From the NCBI RefSeq assembly GCF_042677045.1, contig NZ_JBHTIH010000006.1:80977-144976 (forward strand): a DNA stretch of 64,000 nt. Reading direction: 5' to 3'. Shown piece after piece: positions 22,938-31,201 of this stretch (its first letter is position 1; every line of letters begins with the position of its first letter). Under the pieces are notes generated by a model, which was given only the letters and a program-made list of their open reading frames with translations, searched no databases and was not told where the DNA came from. The stretch is from Lysobacter_K koreensis (lineage in GTDB: Bacteria; Pseudomonadota; Gammaproteobacteria; Xanthomonadales; Xanthomonadaceae). Made by a program: the position numbers and the translations under genes.

Positions 22938-23651
22938 TCAGTCGGGTGGCTGCGAGATGTCCGCCACGCGGTAGCCCGCGCTCTGCACGGTGTGCAGAAG
23001 TTGCTTATCGAACGGCTTGTCGATGGTCTTGCGCAGGTTGTACAGGTGGCTGCGCAAGGTGTCCGAATCGGGCAGGCCATTGCCCCAGATCTCGCGCTCG
23101 ATCTCCTGGCGGCTGACCACGCGCGGCGATTCGCGCATCAGGATGGTCAGCAGGCGCAGGCCGATCGGCGACAGTTGCAGTTCGCTGCCGCCGCGGGTGA
23201 CGCGCAGCGATGCCGGGTCGAGCACCAGGTCGGCGACCTTGAGCACCTCGCCACCGACCTGGCGGCGCTCGCGGCGGATGAGCGCGCGCAGGCGGGCTTC
23301 CAGTTCCTGGATCGCGAACGGCTTGGTCAGGTAGTCGTCGGCGCCGGCGGACAGGCCGGTGAGCTTCTCGTCGAGCGTGTCGCGCGAGGTCAGCATCAGC
23401 ACCGGCGTGGACTTGCGCGCTTCCTCGCGCAGGCGCTTGCAGACCTCGATGCCGTCCAGGCGCGGCAGCATCAGGTCCAGCACCACCACGTCGTAGCTGT
23501 TCTCCGCGGCCAGCCGGTAGCCGTCGAGGCCATCGGACGCGTAGTCGACCTCGAAACCGCGGCTTTCCAGGTACTCGCCGACCATCTCGGAAATGTTGCG
23601 GTTGTCCTCGACGATCAGTACCAGCCCCCCATCACGCGTACTGCCTTGCAT
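22938..23651 (-). CDS. OmpR-family response regulator
   Basis: 237 residues. The receiver domain begins VLIVEDNRNISEMV with the acidic pair, the phospho-acceptor is Asp59 in VVVLDLMLPRLDG, and TSRDTLDEKLTGLSAGADDY and the conserved Lys in LTKPF follow. The C-terminal winged-helix DNA-binding domain (about 140-232) ends in DSDTLRSHLYNLRKTIDKPF then LLHTVQSAGYRVAD. The ATG chosen is preceded by GGAGAG at six bases; an in-frame ATG four codons upstream is the alternative. First gene of the two-component operon, divergent from the DUF486 gene. Confidence 0.93.
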   Translation of the reverse strand: MQGSTRDGGLVLIVEDNRNISEMVGEYLESRGFEVDYASDGLDGYRLAAENSYDVVVLDLMLPRLDGIEVCKRLREEARKSTPVLMLTSRDTLDEKLTGLSAGADDYLTKPFAIQELEARLRALIRRERRQVGGEVLKVADLVLDPASLRVTRGGSELQLSPIGLRLLTILMRESPRVVSRQEIEREIWGNGLPDSDTLRSHLYNLRKTIDKPFDKQLLHTVQSAGYRVADISQPPD

Positions 23652-23759
23652 AGGTCTCTCCATACCTTCAGTTTTGTGAAGGCTGCCGTGGTCGAGGTAG
23701 ACGCGCCGTGAAGGCGGGGCGCTAATCTGTGCCCTCACCCTTACCAGCGAGCCGCCACC

Positions 23760-24098
23760 GTGTACGAGCGCCTGCTGCCCATTGCGTTGCTGCTGGGCTC
23801 GAATGTTTTCATGACCTTTGCCTGGTACGGCCACCTGAAGTACAAGTCCACGCCGCTGATGGCCGTGATTCTGGTCAGCTGGGGGATCGCCTTCTTCGAG
23901 TATTGCCTGATGGTGCCGGCCAACCGCCTGGGCAGCGCGGTGTACTCGGCACCGCAGCTCAAGGGCATGCAGGAGGTGCTGACCCTGCTGGTGTTCGCGG
24001 GATTCTCGACCTGGTATCTCGGACAACCGCTGAAATGGAACCACTGGGCCGGCTTCGGCCTGATCGCGGTAGCGACGTGGCTGATCTTCCTGGACTGA
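23760..24098 (+). CDS. DUF486 family membrane protein
   Basis: 112 residues, four hydrophobic segments, GTG start. The sequence FMTFAWYGHLKYKSTPLMAV then SWGIAFFEYCLMVPANRLG, followed by QLKGMQEVLTLLVFAGFS, is the full DUF486 pattern, a small DMT-like (drug/metabolite transporter-like) protein of unknown function. It is a stand-alone gene divergent from the response regulator. Confidence 0.88.
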   Translation: MYERLLPIALLLGSNVFMTFAWYGHLKYKSTPLMAVILVSWGIAFFEYCLMVPANRLGSAVYSAPQLKGMQEVLTLLVFAGFSTWYLGQPLKWNHWAGFGLIAVATWLIFLD

Positions 24099-24170
24099 GC
24101 GGCGCGCTGCGGCGACCGCGTTGATCCAGCGTGGCCCGGCGCTGCACGGGATCGTTCCGACGCGGATGGG

Positions 24171-24473
24171 TCAGAACGGGATCCGGCCGCGCAGGATGTC
24201 GCGGAACATCGCCCAGTCGCCGATGAACGAGTACAGCGGGTGCTTGAATGTCGCCGGGCGGTTCTTCTCGAAGAAGAAATGCCCGACCCAGGCAAACCCA
24301 TACCCGCAGACCAGCGCGGCCAGCAGCCACCAGCCGTTGCCGGTCACCAACGTCGCCAGCAGCAGCACGAGCACCCCGCAGCTGCCGATGAAATGCAGGC
24401 GGCGGCTGGTGCGGTTGCGGTGTTCTTCGAGGTAGAACGGGTAGAACTCGCGGAAGCTCGCGAAGCGTTTCAT
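24171..24473 (-). CDS. DUF962 / Mpo1-like membrane protein
   Basis: 100 residues. It begins FASFREFYPFYLEEHRNRTS then RRLHFIGS, has two hydrophobic hairpins (VLVLLLATLV, WWLLAALVCGYGFAWVGHFF) and ends FFEKNRPATFKHPLYSFIGD then WAMFRDILRG. The histidines and the NRPATF motif are those of the Mpo1 family; the yeast member is an Fe(II)-dependent dioxygenase of fatty-acid alpha-oxidation. Whether bacterial members share this activity is not known. The ATG overlaps the mazG TGA, so it is the second gene of a mazG operon. Confidence 0.85.
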   Translation of the reverse strand: MKRFASFREFYPFYLEEHRNRTSRRLHFIGSCGVLVLLLATLVTGNGWWLLAALVCGYGFAWVGHFFFEKNRPATFKHPLYSFIGDWAMFRDILRGRIPF

Positions 24474-25288
24474 CTGCCCTCCCCGGCCTTGGCCCTTTGC
24501 CAGTAGTTTTCCTGCGCCTGCAGCGACAACGCCGCCAGCGCGGCGCCATCGGCCGCGGCCAGCGCCTCCATCGCGCGGAAGCGGCGCTCGAACTTGCCGT
24601 TGGCACGTCGCAACGCGCTGCCGACATCGACCTTGGCATGGCGGGCGAGGTTGGCGCATACGAACAGCACGTCGCCGATTTCGTCTTCGAGCCGGTCGTG
24701 CGCGGCCGCGTCGTCCGGGTCGGCCGCGCGTGCGTCGAACTCGACCCGCACTTCCTCGATCTCCTCGTGCAACTTCGCGATCACCGGGGTCACGTCGGGC
24801 CAGTCGAAGCCGACGGTCGCGGCGCGCTTCTGCAGTTTCACCGCGCGCTGCCACTCGGGCAGGCCGCGGGCGATGCCGGCCAGCGCGGACGCGTCCTCAT
24901 TGCCGGCGGATTCGCGCTCGCGACGCTTGTGCTCGTCCCAGGCCACGGCCTGCGCCTGCGCATCCGCGACCGTGGCCTCGCCAAACACATGCGGGTGGCG
25001 GCTGACCATCTTGTCGCGGATGGCCGCAACCACGTCGGCGAACGCGAACGCACCCTGCTCCTGCGCCATGCGCGCGTGGAACACCACCTGCAGCAGCAGG
25101 TCGCCGAGCTCGTCCTTCAACGCCGGAAGGTCGTTTCGATCGATCGCATCGACGACCTCGTAGGCTTCCTCGATCGTGTAAGGCGCGATCGTCGCGAAGG
25201 TCTGCTGCACGTCCCAGGGACAACCGCCGTCGGGATCGCGCAGCCGCGCCATGATGTCGAGCAAGGTGTCGATCGCCGAGGTCGCCAT
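24470..25288 (-). CDS. mazG: Nucleoside triphosphate pyrophosphohydrolase MazG
   Basis: 272 residues with two MazG repeats. The first (about 20-110) contains CPWDVQQTF, EEAYEVVDAIDRNDLPALKD then ELGDLLLQVVFHARMAQE; the second (about 165-240) contains EEIEEVRVEFDAR and RLEDEIGDVLFVCANLARHA. The acidic EExxE-ExxD metal-binding motifs are intact in both. It hydrolyses canonical and aberrant NTPs to NMP and pyrophosphate and modulates (p)ppGpp-linked responses. It is the house-cleaning enzyme and not a toxin-antitoxin component. Confidence 0.95.
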   Translation of the reverse strand: MATSAIDTLLDIMARLRDPDGGCPWDVQQTFATIAPYTIEEAYEVVDAIDRNDLPALKDELGDLLLQVVFHARMAQEQGAFAFADVVAAIRDKMVSRHPHVFGEATVADAQAQAVAWDEHKRRERESAGNEDASALAGIARGLPEWQRAVKLQKRAATVGFDWPDVTPVIAKLHEEIEEVRVEFDARAADPDDAAAHDRLEDEIGDVLFVCANLARHAKVDVGSALRRANGKFERRFRAMEALAAADGAALAALSLQAQENYWQRAKAGEGR

Positions 25289-25341
25289 GTCATTTCAATC
25301 CTTGTGCTGCGTTTTTACGACGGCATGATGATCCGCCGGTT

Positions 25342-25448
25342 CTGCGCATGCCATCCATGGCGCAGCTCCTGCCGCTTCCGGATCGCCCAGCCCGGCCATC
25401 CATGGCCGGGCGTTCGCAGGCGCAGCCGATGCCATTCATGGCATCGGC
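25342..25448. repeat. Cluster of three palindromes centred on CATCCATG/CATTCATG
   Basis: Three consecutive imperfect-to-perfect palindromes share the same core: 25342-25365 (CTGCGC...GCGCAG arms), 25390-25411 (GCCCGGCCATCCATGGCCGG plus GC) and 25425-25448 (GCCGATGCCATTCATGGCAT plus CGGC). Arm sequences differ but all close on CCATCCATGG-like centres. The last overlaps the stop codon of cysQ. The other bases of the mazG-cysQ gap show no gene. Confidence 0.75.
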
Positions 25449-26293
25449 TAGACGCGCCCGCTCACCCACTCCCGCCAAGGCAACGAGGTGTCGCCCAGCG
25501 CGATGAAATCGCCGTTGAGCAAGGTGTCGCGCTGGTTGTAGCGCAGCGGCCGGCCGCGCGGGTCGAGCACCGCGCCGCCGGCGCCTTCGAGCACGCATTG
25601 CCCGGCCGCGGTGTCCCACTCGCTGGTCGGGCCGAAGCGCGGGTAGATGTCCATGCCACCCTCGGCGAGCGTGCAGAACTTCAGCGACGAACCCAGGCCG
25701 ATCGCCTCGACCTCGCCCATCTTCTCCATGAACGCCGTAGTGCGGGCGTCGCGGTGCGAGCGGCTGGCGGCGACCCGCAGCGGCGCGCGCGCGGGGTTGC
25801 GCACCTGCAGGGGCTGGTCGCTGCCATTGTCGGCACCGCTGCCATCGCGGCGGAAGGCACCGAGGGCCGCGCCGCCATGCCACAACGCCCCGGTCACCGG
25901 CGCCTGCACCACGCCGAACACCGCGACCCCGTCCTCGATCAACGCGATGTTGACGGTGAACTCGCCGTTGCGCTTGACGAACTCGCGGGTGCCGTCGAGC
26001 GGGTCCACCAGCCATAGCCGCGACCAGGCGCGGCGTTGCGCGGTGGGTACGGTCGCCGACTCCTCGGACAACACCGGGATGTCCGGGGTCAGCCGCGCCA
26101 GGCCGTCGACGATGCAGTGGTGCGCGGCCAGGTCGGCGGCGGTCAGCGGCGAGGCGTCGTCCTTGTGTTCGACCGCAAACTCGCTGTCGTAGACCTGCAG
26201 GATCGCGGCGGCCGCGTCGCGGGCCAGGGCGATCACGCCTTCGCGCAGTTCGTCGGACACGTATTGTCCTGAAACAGGGGTGTTGCCGGTCAC
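25448..26293 (-). CDS. cysQ: 3'(2'),5'-bisphosphate nucleotidase CysQ
   Basis: 281 residues from the GTG overlapping the nudE stop; a second GTG (26260) with AGGAC in front would give 270, closer to the usual 250-270. The inositol-monophosphatase fold motifs are present: SEESATVP, the metal site WLVDPLDGTREFVKRNGEFT then VNIALIEDG, and the second site EWDTAAGQCVLEGAGG. It dephosphorylates PAP formed in sulfate assimilation. It forms an operon with nudE, and both clear nucleotide by-products. Confidence 0.93.
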   Translation of the reverse strand: MTGNTPVSGQYVSDELREGVIALARDAAAAILQVYDSEFAVEHKDDASPLTAADLAAHHCIVDGLARLTPDIPVLSEESATVPTAQRRAWSRLWLVDPLDGTREFVKRNGEFTVNIALIEDGVAVFGVVQAPVTGALWHGGAALGAFRRDGSGADNGSDQPLQVRNPARAPLRVAASRSHRDARTTAFMEKMGEVEAIGLGSSLKFCTLAEGGMDIYPRFGPTSEWDTAAGQCVLEGAGGAVLDPRGRPLRYNQRDTLLNGDFIALGDTSLPWREWVSGRV

Positions 26294-26841
26294 GTCGGTT
26301 GCATCCTCAGCCACTCGCGGGCAATGAACAGGGCCGCGATGCTGCGGCCTTCGGAAAAATCCTCGCGCAGGATCAGCTGGTGCAGCGCATCGAGCCGCCA
26401 CGGGATGACTTCGAGCTCCTCGGGCTCGTCGCCCTGCAGGCGCGCCGGGTAGAGGTCACGCGCGAGCACCAGGTGGGTTTCGTGGCTCATGTAGGTCGGC
26501 GCCAGCGTCAGCGCGCGCAACACCGCCAGCGAGCGCGCGCCGTAGCCCGCCTCTTCCTGCAGTTCGCGGTTGGCGGCCTGCAGCGGCGATTCGCCCACAT
26601 CGATCCGGCCCTTGACCAGCCCCAGTTCGTAGCGGTGCTTGCCGGCGGCGTACTCGCGCACCAGCAGCACGGTGTCGGCGTCGAGCATCGGCACCACCAC
26701 CACCGCGCCATGGCCGCGCCCGTGAAGGCGCTCGTACTGGCGGCGCTGGCCGTTGGCGAACTCCAGGTCGAGCCGCTCCATGTGGTACGGCCCGACGTCG
26801 TGCGCGGTGATGCCGTGGATGATCGGCAGGCGCCGGCTCAT
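26290..26841 (-). CDS. nudE: ADP compounds hydrolase NudE (Nudix)
   Basis: 183 residues. The Nudix box runs GLVKGRIDVGESPLQAANRE then LQEEAGYG at about residues 75-101, with all Glu metal ligands. Flanking sequence (IIHGITAHDVGPYHMERLDL at the N terminus, TLAPTYMSHETHLVLARDLY downstream) is typical of NudE, which hydrolyses Ap3A, ADP-ribose and NADH. Its stop overlaps the cysQ start, and it is divergent from bioA. Confidence 0.93.
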   Translation of the reverse strand: MSRRLPIIHGITAHDVGPYHMERLDLEFANGQRRQYERLHGRGHGAVVVVPMLDADTVLLVREYAAGKHRYELGLVKGRIDVGESPLQAANRELQEEAGYGARSLAVLRALTLAPTYMSHETHLVLARDLYPARLQGDEPEELEVIPWRLDALHQLILREDFSEGRSIAALFIAREWLRMQPT

Positions 26842-26939
26842 GGCATCGCGCCTCGCCTGTTGAGGTGCGTGGCACGAATGGGCTTGACCCAGGCAGCGCG
26901 CGAAAACGCCTTGCGCGCGCCGGGGGCGCGGTCAGGCGC

Positions 26940-26945
26940 GATAAT
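26940..26945 (+). promoter_or_regulatory. Possible -10 element just before bioA
   Basis: GATAAT ends six bases before the bioA ATG at 26952; no good -35 is seen at 16-18 bases and no Shine-Dalgarno sequence fits between. If used, the bioA message would be leaderless or nearly so. Confidence 0.3.
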
Positions 26946-26951
26946 GGCGGC

Positions 26952-28397
26952 ATGCACGAGAAGACAATCCACGATGCAACGATGCTAGCAGAGGCCGCCG
27001 TCGACGCGGCCGGCGCGGACGCCGCGCAACGCTGGCGCGAACGCGATTTGGCGGTGCTCTGGCACCCTTGCACGCAGATGCGCGAGCACCCGCACACGCT
27101 GCCGTTGCTGCCGATCGAACGCGGCGAGGGCGCCTGGCTGGTCGGCTACGACGGCCGCCGCTACCTCGACGCGATCAGCAGCTGGTGGACCAACCTGTTC
27201 GGCCACGCCGAACCGCGCATCGCCGCGGCCATCGGCCAGCAGGCGCGCACCCTGGAGCACGTGCTGCTGGCCGGCTGCTCGCACGCGCCGGCGGTCGAAC
27301 TGGCCGAGCAATTGCTGGCGCTGGCACCGCGCCAGCCCGGGCGCGCGCCGCTGGCCAAGGTGTTCTACGCCGACAACGGCTCGGCCGGGGTCGAGGTCGC
27401 GTTGAAGATGGCGTTCCACTGGTTCCGCAACCGTGGTGAAGATCGCCGCACCAAGTTCGTCGCGCTTGAGGGCGGCTACCACGGCGAAACGTTGGGCGCG
27501 CTCGCGGTCGGCGACATCCCGCTGTACCGCCGCGTGTATGCGCCCCTGCTCGCCCAAGCGTTGTTCGCGCCATCGCCCGACGCCTACCTCGCCCGCCCCG
27601 CCCAAAGCGCGGCCAGCCACGCCGAGGACGCCGCCGATGCGCTGGCGCGGTTGCTCGACGACCACGCCGGCGAGGTCTGCGCGCTGATCCTCGAGCCGTT
27701 GGTGCAGTGCGCCGGCGGCATGCGCATGCACGACCCGGTGTACCTCAAGCGCGCGCGCGAATTGTGCGACGTGCACGGGGTGTTCCTGATCGCCGACGAG
27801 ATCGCGGTTGGCTTCGGCCGCAGCGGCAGCCTGTTCGCGTGCGAGCAGGCCGGGGTGATGCCCGACCTGCTGTGCCTGTCCAAGGGCCTGACCGGTGGCG
27901 CGCTGCCGCTGGCGGCGGTGCTGGCCACCCAGGAACTCTACGACGGCTTCCTCGACGACTCGCGCGAAAAGGCGTTCCTGCACTCGCACAGCTACACCGG
28001 CAACCCGCTGGCCTGCGCCGCGGCGCTGGCGTCATTGGCGATCTTCGCCAGCGACGACGTCCTCGCGCGCAACCGCGCGACCGCGGCGCGCATGGCCGCG
28101 CTGGCGGCGCCGTTCAAGCTGCACCCGCACGTCGCCGACGTGCGCCAGACCGGCATGGTGGTGGCGTTCGAGCTCACCCGCAACGGCGACAAGCGCACGC
28201 CGTTCGACCCCGCGGCGCGGGTCGGCCTGCGCGCCTACCGTGCCGCGCTCGAGCGCGGCGTGCTGCTGCGGCCGCTGGGCGACGTGCTGTACTGGATGCC
28301 GCCGTACTGCATCGACGACGAGGCGCTGGTGCTGCTCGCCGGCGCCACGCGGGCCGCGATCGATGCCGCCACTGCGGATGCCGGCGCATGCGCCTGA
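26952..28397 (+). CDS. bioA: Adenosylmethionine-8-amino-7-oxononanoate aminotransferase BioA
   Basis: 481 residues from the ATG at 26952, including an N-terminal extension of about 30 residues; a second in-frame ATG lies ten codons downstream. It converts KAPA to DAPA in biotin synthesis with SAM as amino donor. The class-III PLP aminotransferase motifs are clear: LWHPCTQMREH, SSWWTNLFGHAEPRIA, VFYADNGSAGVEVALKMAFH, EGGYHGETLGALAVGD, the cofactor Asp in FLIADEIAVGFGRSG and the Schiff-base Lys in LLCLSKGLTGG. The GSAGVEVA and HSYTGNPLACAAALASL signatures fit BioA rather than other omega-aminotransferases. It overlaps rsmE by 10 bases. Confidence 0.93.
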   Translation: MHEKTIHDATMLAEAAVDAAGADAAQRWRERDLAVLWHPCTQMREHPHTLPLLPIERGEGAWLVGYDGRRYLDAISSWWTNLFGHAEPRIAAAIGQQARTLEHVLLAGCSHAPAVELAEQLLALAPRQPGRAPLAKVFYADNGSAGVEVALKMAFHWFRNRGEDRRTKFVALEGGYHGETLGALAVGDIPLYRRVYAPLLAQALFAPSPDAYLARPAQSAASHAEDAADALARLLDDHAGEVCALILEPLVQCAGGMRMHDPVYLKRARELCDVHGVFLIADEIAVGFGRSGSLFACEQAGVMPDLLCLSKGLTGGALPLAAVLATQELYDGFLDDSREKAFLHSHSYTGNPLACAAALASLAIFASDDVLARNRATAARMAALAAPFKLHPHVADVRQTGMVVAFELTRNGDKRTPFDPAARVGLRAYRAALERGVLLRPLGDVLYWMPPYCIDDEALVLLAGATRAAIDAATADAGACA

Positions 28398-29125
28398 CCC
28401 GCGTCCATGTCGCCGCGCCGCTGCGCGCCGGCAGCGAGATCGCCCTGCCCGAAGCCAGCGCCGCGCACCTGTCGCGGGTGCTGCGGCTGGGCCTGGGCGA
28501 TGCCTGCGTGCTGTTCAACGGCGACGGCCACGACTACGCCGCGCGGATCGTCGCGGTCGGCAAGCGCGAATTGCGGCTGGCGGTCGGCGACGCCACGCAG
28601 GTGCGACGCGAGTCGCCGCTGGCGATCACCCTGCTGCAGGGCATCGCCCGCGGCGAGAAGATGGACCTGATCCTGCAGAAGGCGACCGAACTGGGCGTCA
28701 CGCAGGTGCGGCCGTTGTCCTCGCAACGCAGCGAGGTCCGGCTCGACGACGCGCGCGCGGAGAAGCGGCTCGCGCATTGGCGGGCGGTCGTCGCCGCGGC
28801 CTGTGAACAAAGCGGGCGCGCGACGGTGCCGGACGTGCACGCGCCGCTGTCCCTGGCCGCAGTGCTGGGCGCGTTGCCGGACGGCGGGCTGCGCCTGATC
28901 CTCGACCCGGACGGTGAGGTCGGCCTGCGCACGCTCGATGTGTTGCCCGGCACGCCAGTGCTGTTGGCGGTCGGTCCGGAAGGCGGCTGGTCGCCGCTAG
29001 ACCGCGAACAGTTGCAAGCGGCGGGGTTCGGTGGACTGCGGCTGGGACCGCGGATCCTGCGCACGGAAACCGCGGGGCTGGCCGCGATCGCGGCACTGCA
29101 GGCGCGGTTCGGCGACCTGGCGTAG
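28388..29125 (+). CDS. rsmE: 16S rRNA (uracil1498-N3)-methyltransferase RsmE
   Basis: 245 residues. A PUA-like N-terminal domain (HLSRVLRLGLGDACVLFNGD) leads into a SPOUT methyltransferase. The knotted SAM site shows as VLLAVGPEGGWSPLDREQL near residue 195 and LRLGPRILRTETAGLAAIAA at the C terminus. KMDLILQKATELGVTQVRPL and the SERxxV-like SQRSEVRLDD are also standard. The ATG lies inside the bioA end, so translation is probably coupled. Followed by a palindromic repeat and convergent with chpC. Confidence 0.95.
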   Translation: MRLTRVHVAAPLRAGSEIALPEASAAHLSRVLRLGLGDACVLFNGDGHDYAARIVAVGKRELRLAVGDATQVRRESPLAITLLQGIARGEKMDLILQKATELGVTQVRPLSSQRSEVRLDDARAEKRLAHWRAVVAAACEQSGRATVPDVHAPLSLAAVLGALPDGGLRLILDPDGEVGLRTLDVLPGTPVLLAVGPEGGWSPLDREQLQAAGFGGLRLGPRILRTETAGLAAIAALQARFGDLA

Positions 29126-29148
29126 GGCGGGTTTCAACCCGCCGTAGT
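29124..29148. repeat. Palindromic repeat between convergent rsmE and chpC
   Basis: GGCGGGTT and AACCCGCC pair around two bases, flanked by GTAG on both sides (as GTAGGGCGGG...CCCGCCGTAG). It is related to the repeats at 14599-14620 and 14895-14916. It may serve as a weak bidirectional terminator. Confidence 0.6.
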
Positions 29149-29208
29149 GTGTTGGTGTCGTCGGAACGCCCGACCGCGGGCCAGCCCCGGAACCAGCTCG
29201 AACGCGCG

Positions 29209-29802
29209 TTACGCGGCCTGCGCCAACGCGACCTGGATCATGCCCTCGATCGCCTCGAGGTCCGGCACGAAGGCGCTGTTGTCGTTGTGCAGCACGCGCG
29301 CGTGCACGCCCAACGGCAGCGCCCCGCCTTCGGGATCGAGCACCAGGCCCTCGTTCGACACTGTCACCAGGCGCGGGAAGCCCTGGGTCAGCATCGCGAA
29401 GTACGGCGTCTTGGGATTGCCGCCGACCGCCTTGAGCACCACCACCTTGCTGCCCAGGCCGGCGCGTTCGTCGGCCAGTCCGGCCAGCTGCGCGAACGCG
29501 ACCAGCGGCAGCTGCCAACCGCGCCAGCGCATCCGGCCGAGCAGCCAGTCGGGCGCCGAATCGATCGGCTCCGGCGGCGCGTAGGCCAGCACCTCGGCAA
29601 TGGTCGCGTTGGGCAGCAGCAGGCGCGCGCCGGCGAGCTGGATCAGCACGCCGCGGATGTCCGCCTGCTCGCCCGCCTGGACCGGCGTCACCGCTGCGGG
29701 AGCCGCTGCGGCCAGCACTTCAACCGATGTTGCGGCCGGCGGAGCGGGCTTCGCCGGGACGGCCACGTGCTTGGATTGCTGACGCGTATTCTTCTTCGAC
29801 AC
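29209..29802 (-). CDS. chpC: CheW-domain protein ChpC
   Basis: 197 residues. A basic and Ala/Pro/Val-rich N terminus of about 48 residues precedes a CheW domain: IRGVLIQLAGARLLLPNATI then AEVLAY, WLLGRMRWRGWQLPLVAFAQ (the PLV core of CheW), and GSKVVVLKAV with FPRLVTVSNEGLV downstream. CheW-like proteins couple receptors to a CheA kinase. This is the last gene of the pil-chp operon, 10 bases after chpB, in the position of ChpC in Pseudomonas aeruginosa, where it is a second adaptor beside PilI. Confidence 0.85.
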   Translation of the reverse strand: MSKKNTRQQSKHVAVPAKPAPPAATSVEVLAAAAPAAVTPVQAGEQADIRGVLIQLAGARLLLPNATIAEVLAYAPPEPIDSAPDWLLGRMRWRGWQLPLVAFAQLAGLADERAGLGSKVVVLKAVGGNPKTPYFAMLTQGFPRLVTVSNEGLVLDPEGGALPLGVHARVLHNDNSAFVPDLEAIEGMIQVALAQAA

Positions 29803-29812
29803 GAGCTATTCC

Positions 29813-31195
29813 TCAGGTGCGCCAGCGTTCGGCCAGGCGCTGGGCCAGTTCGGCCGGTTGCCCGGCCGCGCCGCCACGCGCGATCAGCGCACTGGGCGCG
29901 GTCGCGTCGTAGCAGCCGTCCGGGGCCTGGCCGGCCACCAATGCGCCCGCCCAGGAGTGATTCATGACCGCGTCGACCAGCGCCGGGTCGCTGCCGCTGA
30001 GCAGCAACACCGCGCTGTCCGCGGACGGCAGCGCCGCCAACAGGTTGTCGCCGCCGGTGATGAACTGCAGGTCGTCGTTGGCTAGGGCGACACCGATATC
30101 GGGGGGCACGATGTACACCGCACCCGCCACCGCCAGTCCGCCGGGCTCGGCCAGCTTGACCCGCAGCGAGGTCGCGCGCTGCATCTGCGCCACCAGCTTG
30201 TCGAAGCGGCCGCCGTCGAGGCGTTGCTGGACCAGCACCGGCCGCGCGAAGTCCGCAGGCAAACCGCCGAGCAGCTGCCGCACCGCATCCGGGCCACCGA
30301 TGCCGGACACCACCAGCACCGCGCCATTGGCCTGGGCCGGGCCCTTGACCACGCGGTCGTCGACCAGCTCCATGGAAGCGATGCGCCGGTCCAGCTCGTC
30401 CAGGTCGTGGCGGAAGCGGTGGTCGCTGGCGCGGGTGCCGCTCGCACTAGCGCCTGTCGCGCCCGGTTCGCCGCTGTCGTCGAGCGAAAGCTCCATGGCC
30501 GAGACGGCATCGCTGGCAGCGGTCGCCGGCAGGTCCAGCTCGGTCGCGAACCCAGTGAGGTCGCGTTCGGCCGGTGCGCCGGGAGCATCGTCCAGGCTGT
30601 CGCGATCGAAGGACAGTTCGGCGACGTGTTCACGACCCGCCGCGGATGGATCGCTGCGCAGGTCGTCCAGGGTCAGTTCGAAATCGTGGTCGAGCGTAAA
30701 CGGCAGGACCACGCCCGCGGGCGTGCCCATATCGGCGGTTTCCGCCGTGACCGGGTCGAAGGCGCCACCGTAGACCGGCCCCGCGCCGTCGGAATGCGTC
30801 GACGGCGTCGGCTCGTGATGGTCCTCGCCGCCGGGCGGCAGCACATCGCCGTGCCGGTGCAACTTTGCGGCCAGATGGCGGACCCAGCGCGCCGCTTCCC
30901 AGCCTTCGCGGCGCGCGGCCAGCTCGGCCTCGTCGAAGATCACTTCGATCGCCGGGTCCTGCAGGGTCGCGTCGAAGCGCTCGAGCGCGTCCTCGGTCTG
31001 GGCGTCGAGCGCGACCAGCAGCACCTGCGCGCCCGCATCGGCGAGCGCGGCCGGGTCCAGCGTCGCCGGATCCCCTTCCAGCACCAGCTGCGCACCGGCT
31101 TCGCTCAGCGCCGCACGCAACCGGTCACAGGCCACGCCCGGACGCGCCAGCAAGGCGACGCGGCGGCCGGTGTCGGTCAGTGCGGCGCTGCTCAC
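29813..31195 (-). CDS. chpB: ChpB, CheB-type methylesterase homologue, probably catalytically inactive
   Basis: 460 residues. The N-terminal 110 resemble a receiver fold without clear phospho-acceptor motifs (RRVALLARPGVACDRLRAAL, VLLVALDAQTEDALERFDAT). An acidic low-complexity linker spans about 115-275. The C-terminal CheB-like domain (about 285-455) has LVVSGIGGPDAVRQLLGGLP then ADFARPVLVQQRLDG, and GAVYIVPPDIGVALANDDLQ. Compared with the CheB catalytic set the nucleophile Ser (normally GASTGG) is Gly, the His (VQHM) is Gln, and the Asp loop (TGMGxDG) reads LLSGSDPALVD. The fold is kept while the triad looks lost. Seven bases separate it from chpA. It was identified by position and fold; inactivity is inferred. 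Confidence 0.8.
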   Translation of the reverse strand: MSSAALTDTGRRVALLARPGVACDRLRAALSEAGAQLVLEGDPATLDPAALADAGAQVLLVALDAQTEDALERFDATLQDPAIEVIFDEAELAARREGWEAARWVRHLAAKLHRHGDVLPPGGEDHHEPTPSTHSDGAGPVYGGAFDPVTAETADMGTPAGVVLPFTLDHDFELTLDDLRSDPSAAGREHVAELSFDRDSLDDAPGAPAERDLTGFATELDLPATAASDAVSAMELSLDDSGEPGATGASASGTRASDHRFRHDLDELDRRIASMELVDDRVVKGPAQANGAVLVVSGIGGPDAVRQLLGGLPADFARPVLVQQRLDGGRFDKLVAQMQRATSLRVKLAEPGGLAVAGAVYIVPPDIGVALANDDLQFITGGDNLLAALPSADSAVLLLSGSDPALVDAVMNHSWAGALVAGQAPDGCYDATAPSALIARGGAAGQPAELAQRLAERWRT

Positions 31196-31201
31196 GGGCG
31201 G

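Noticed and set aside
24470..25288. MazG as part of a toxin-antitoxin system
   Set aside because: It is the two-domain NTP pyrophosphohydrolase of full length; no mazE or mazF-like gene is adjacent.
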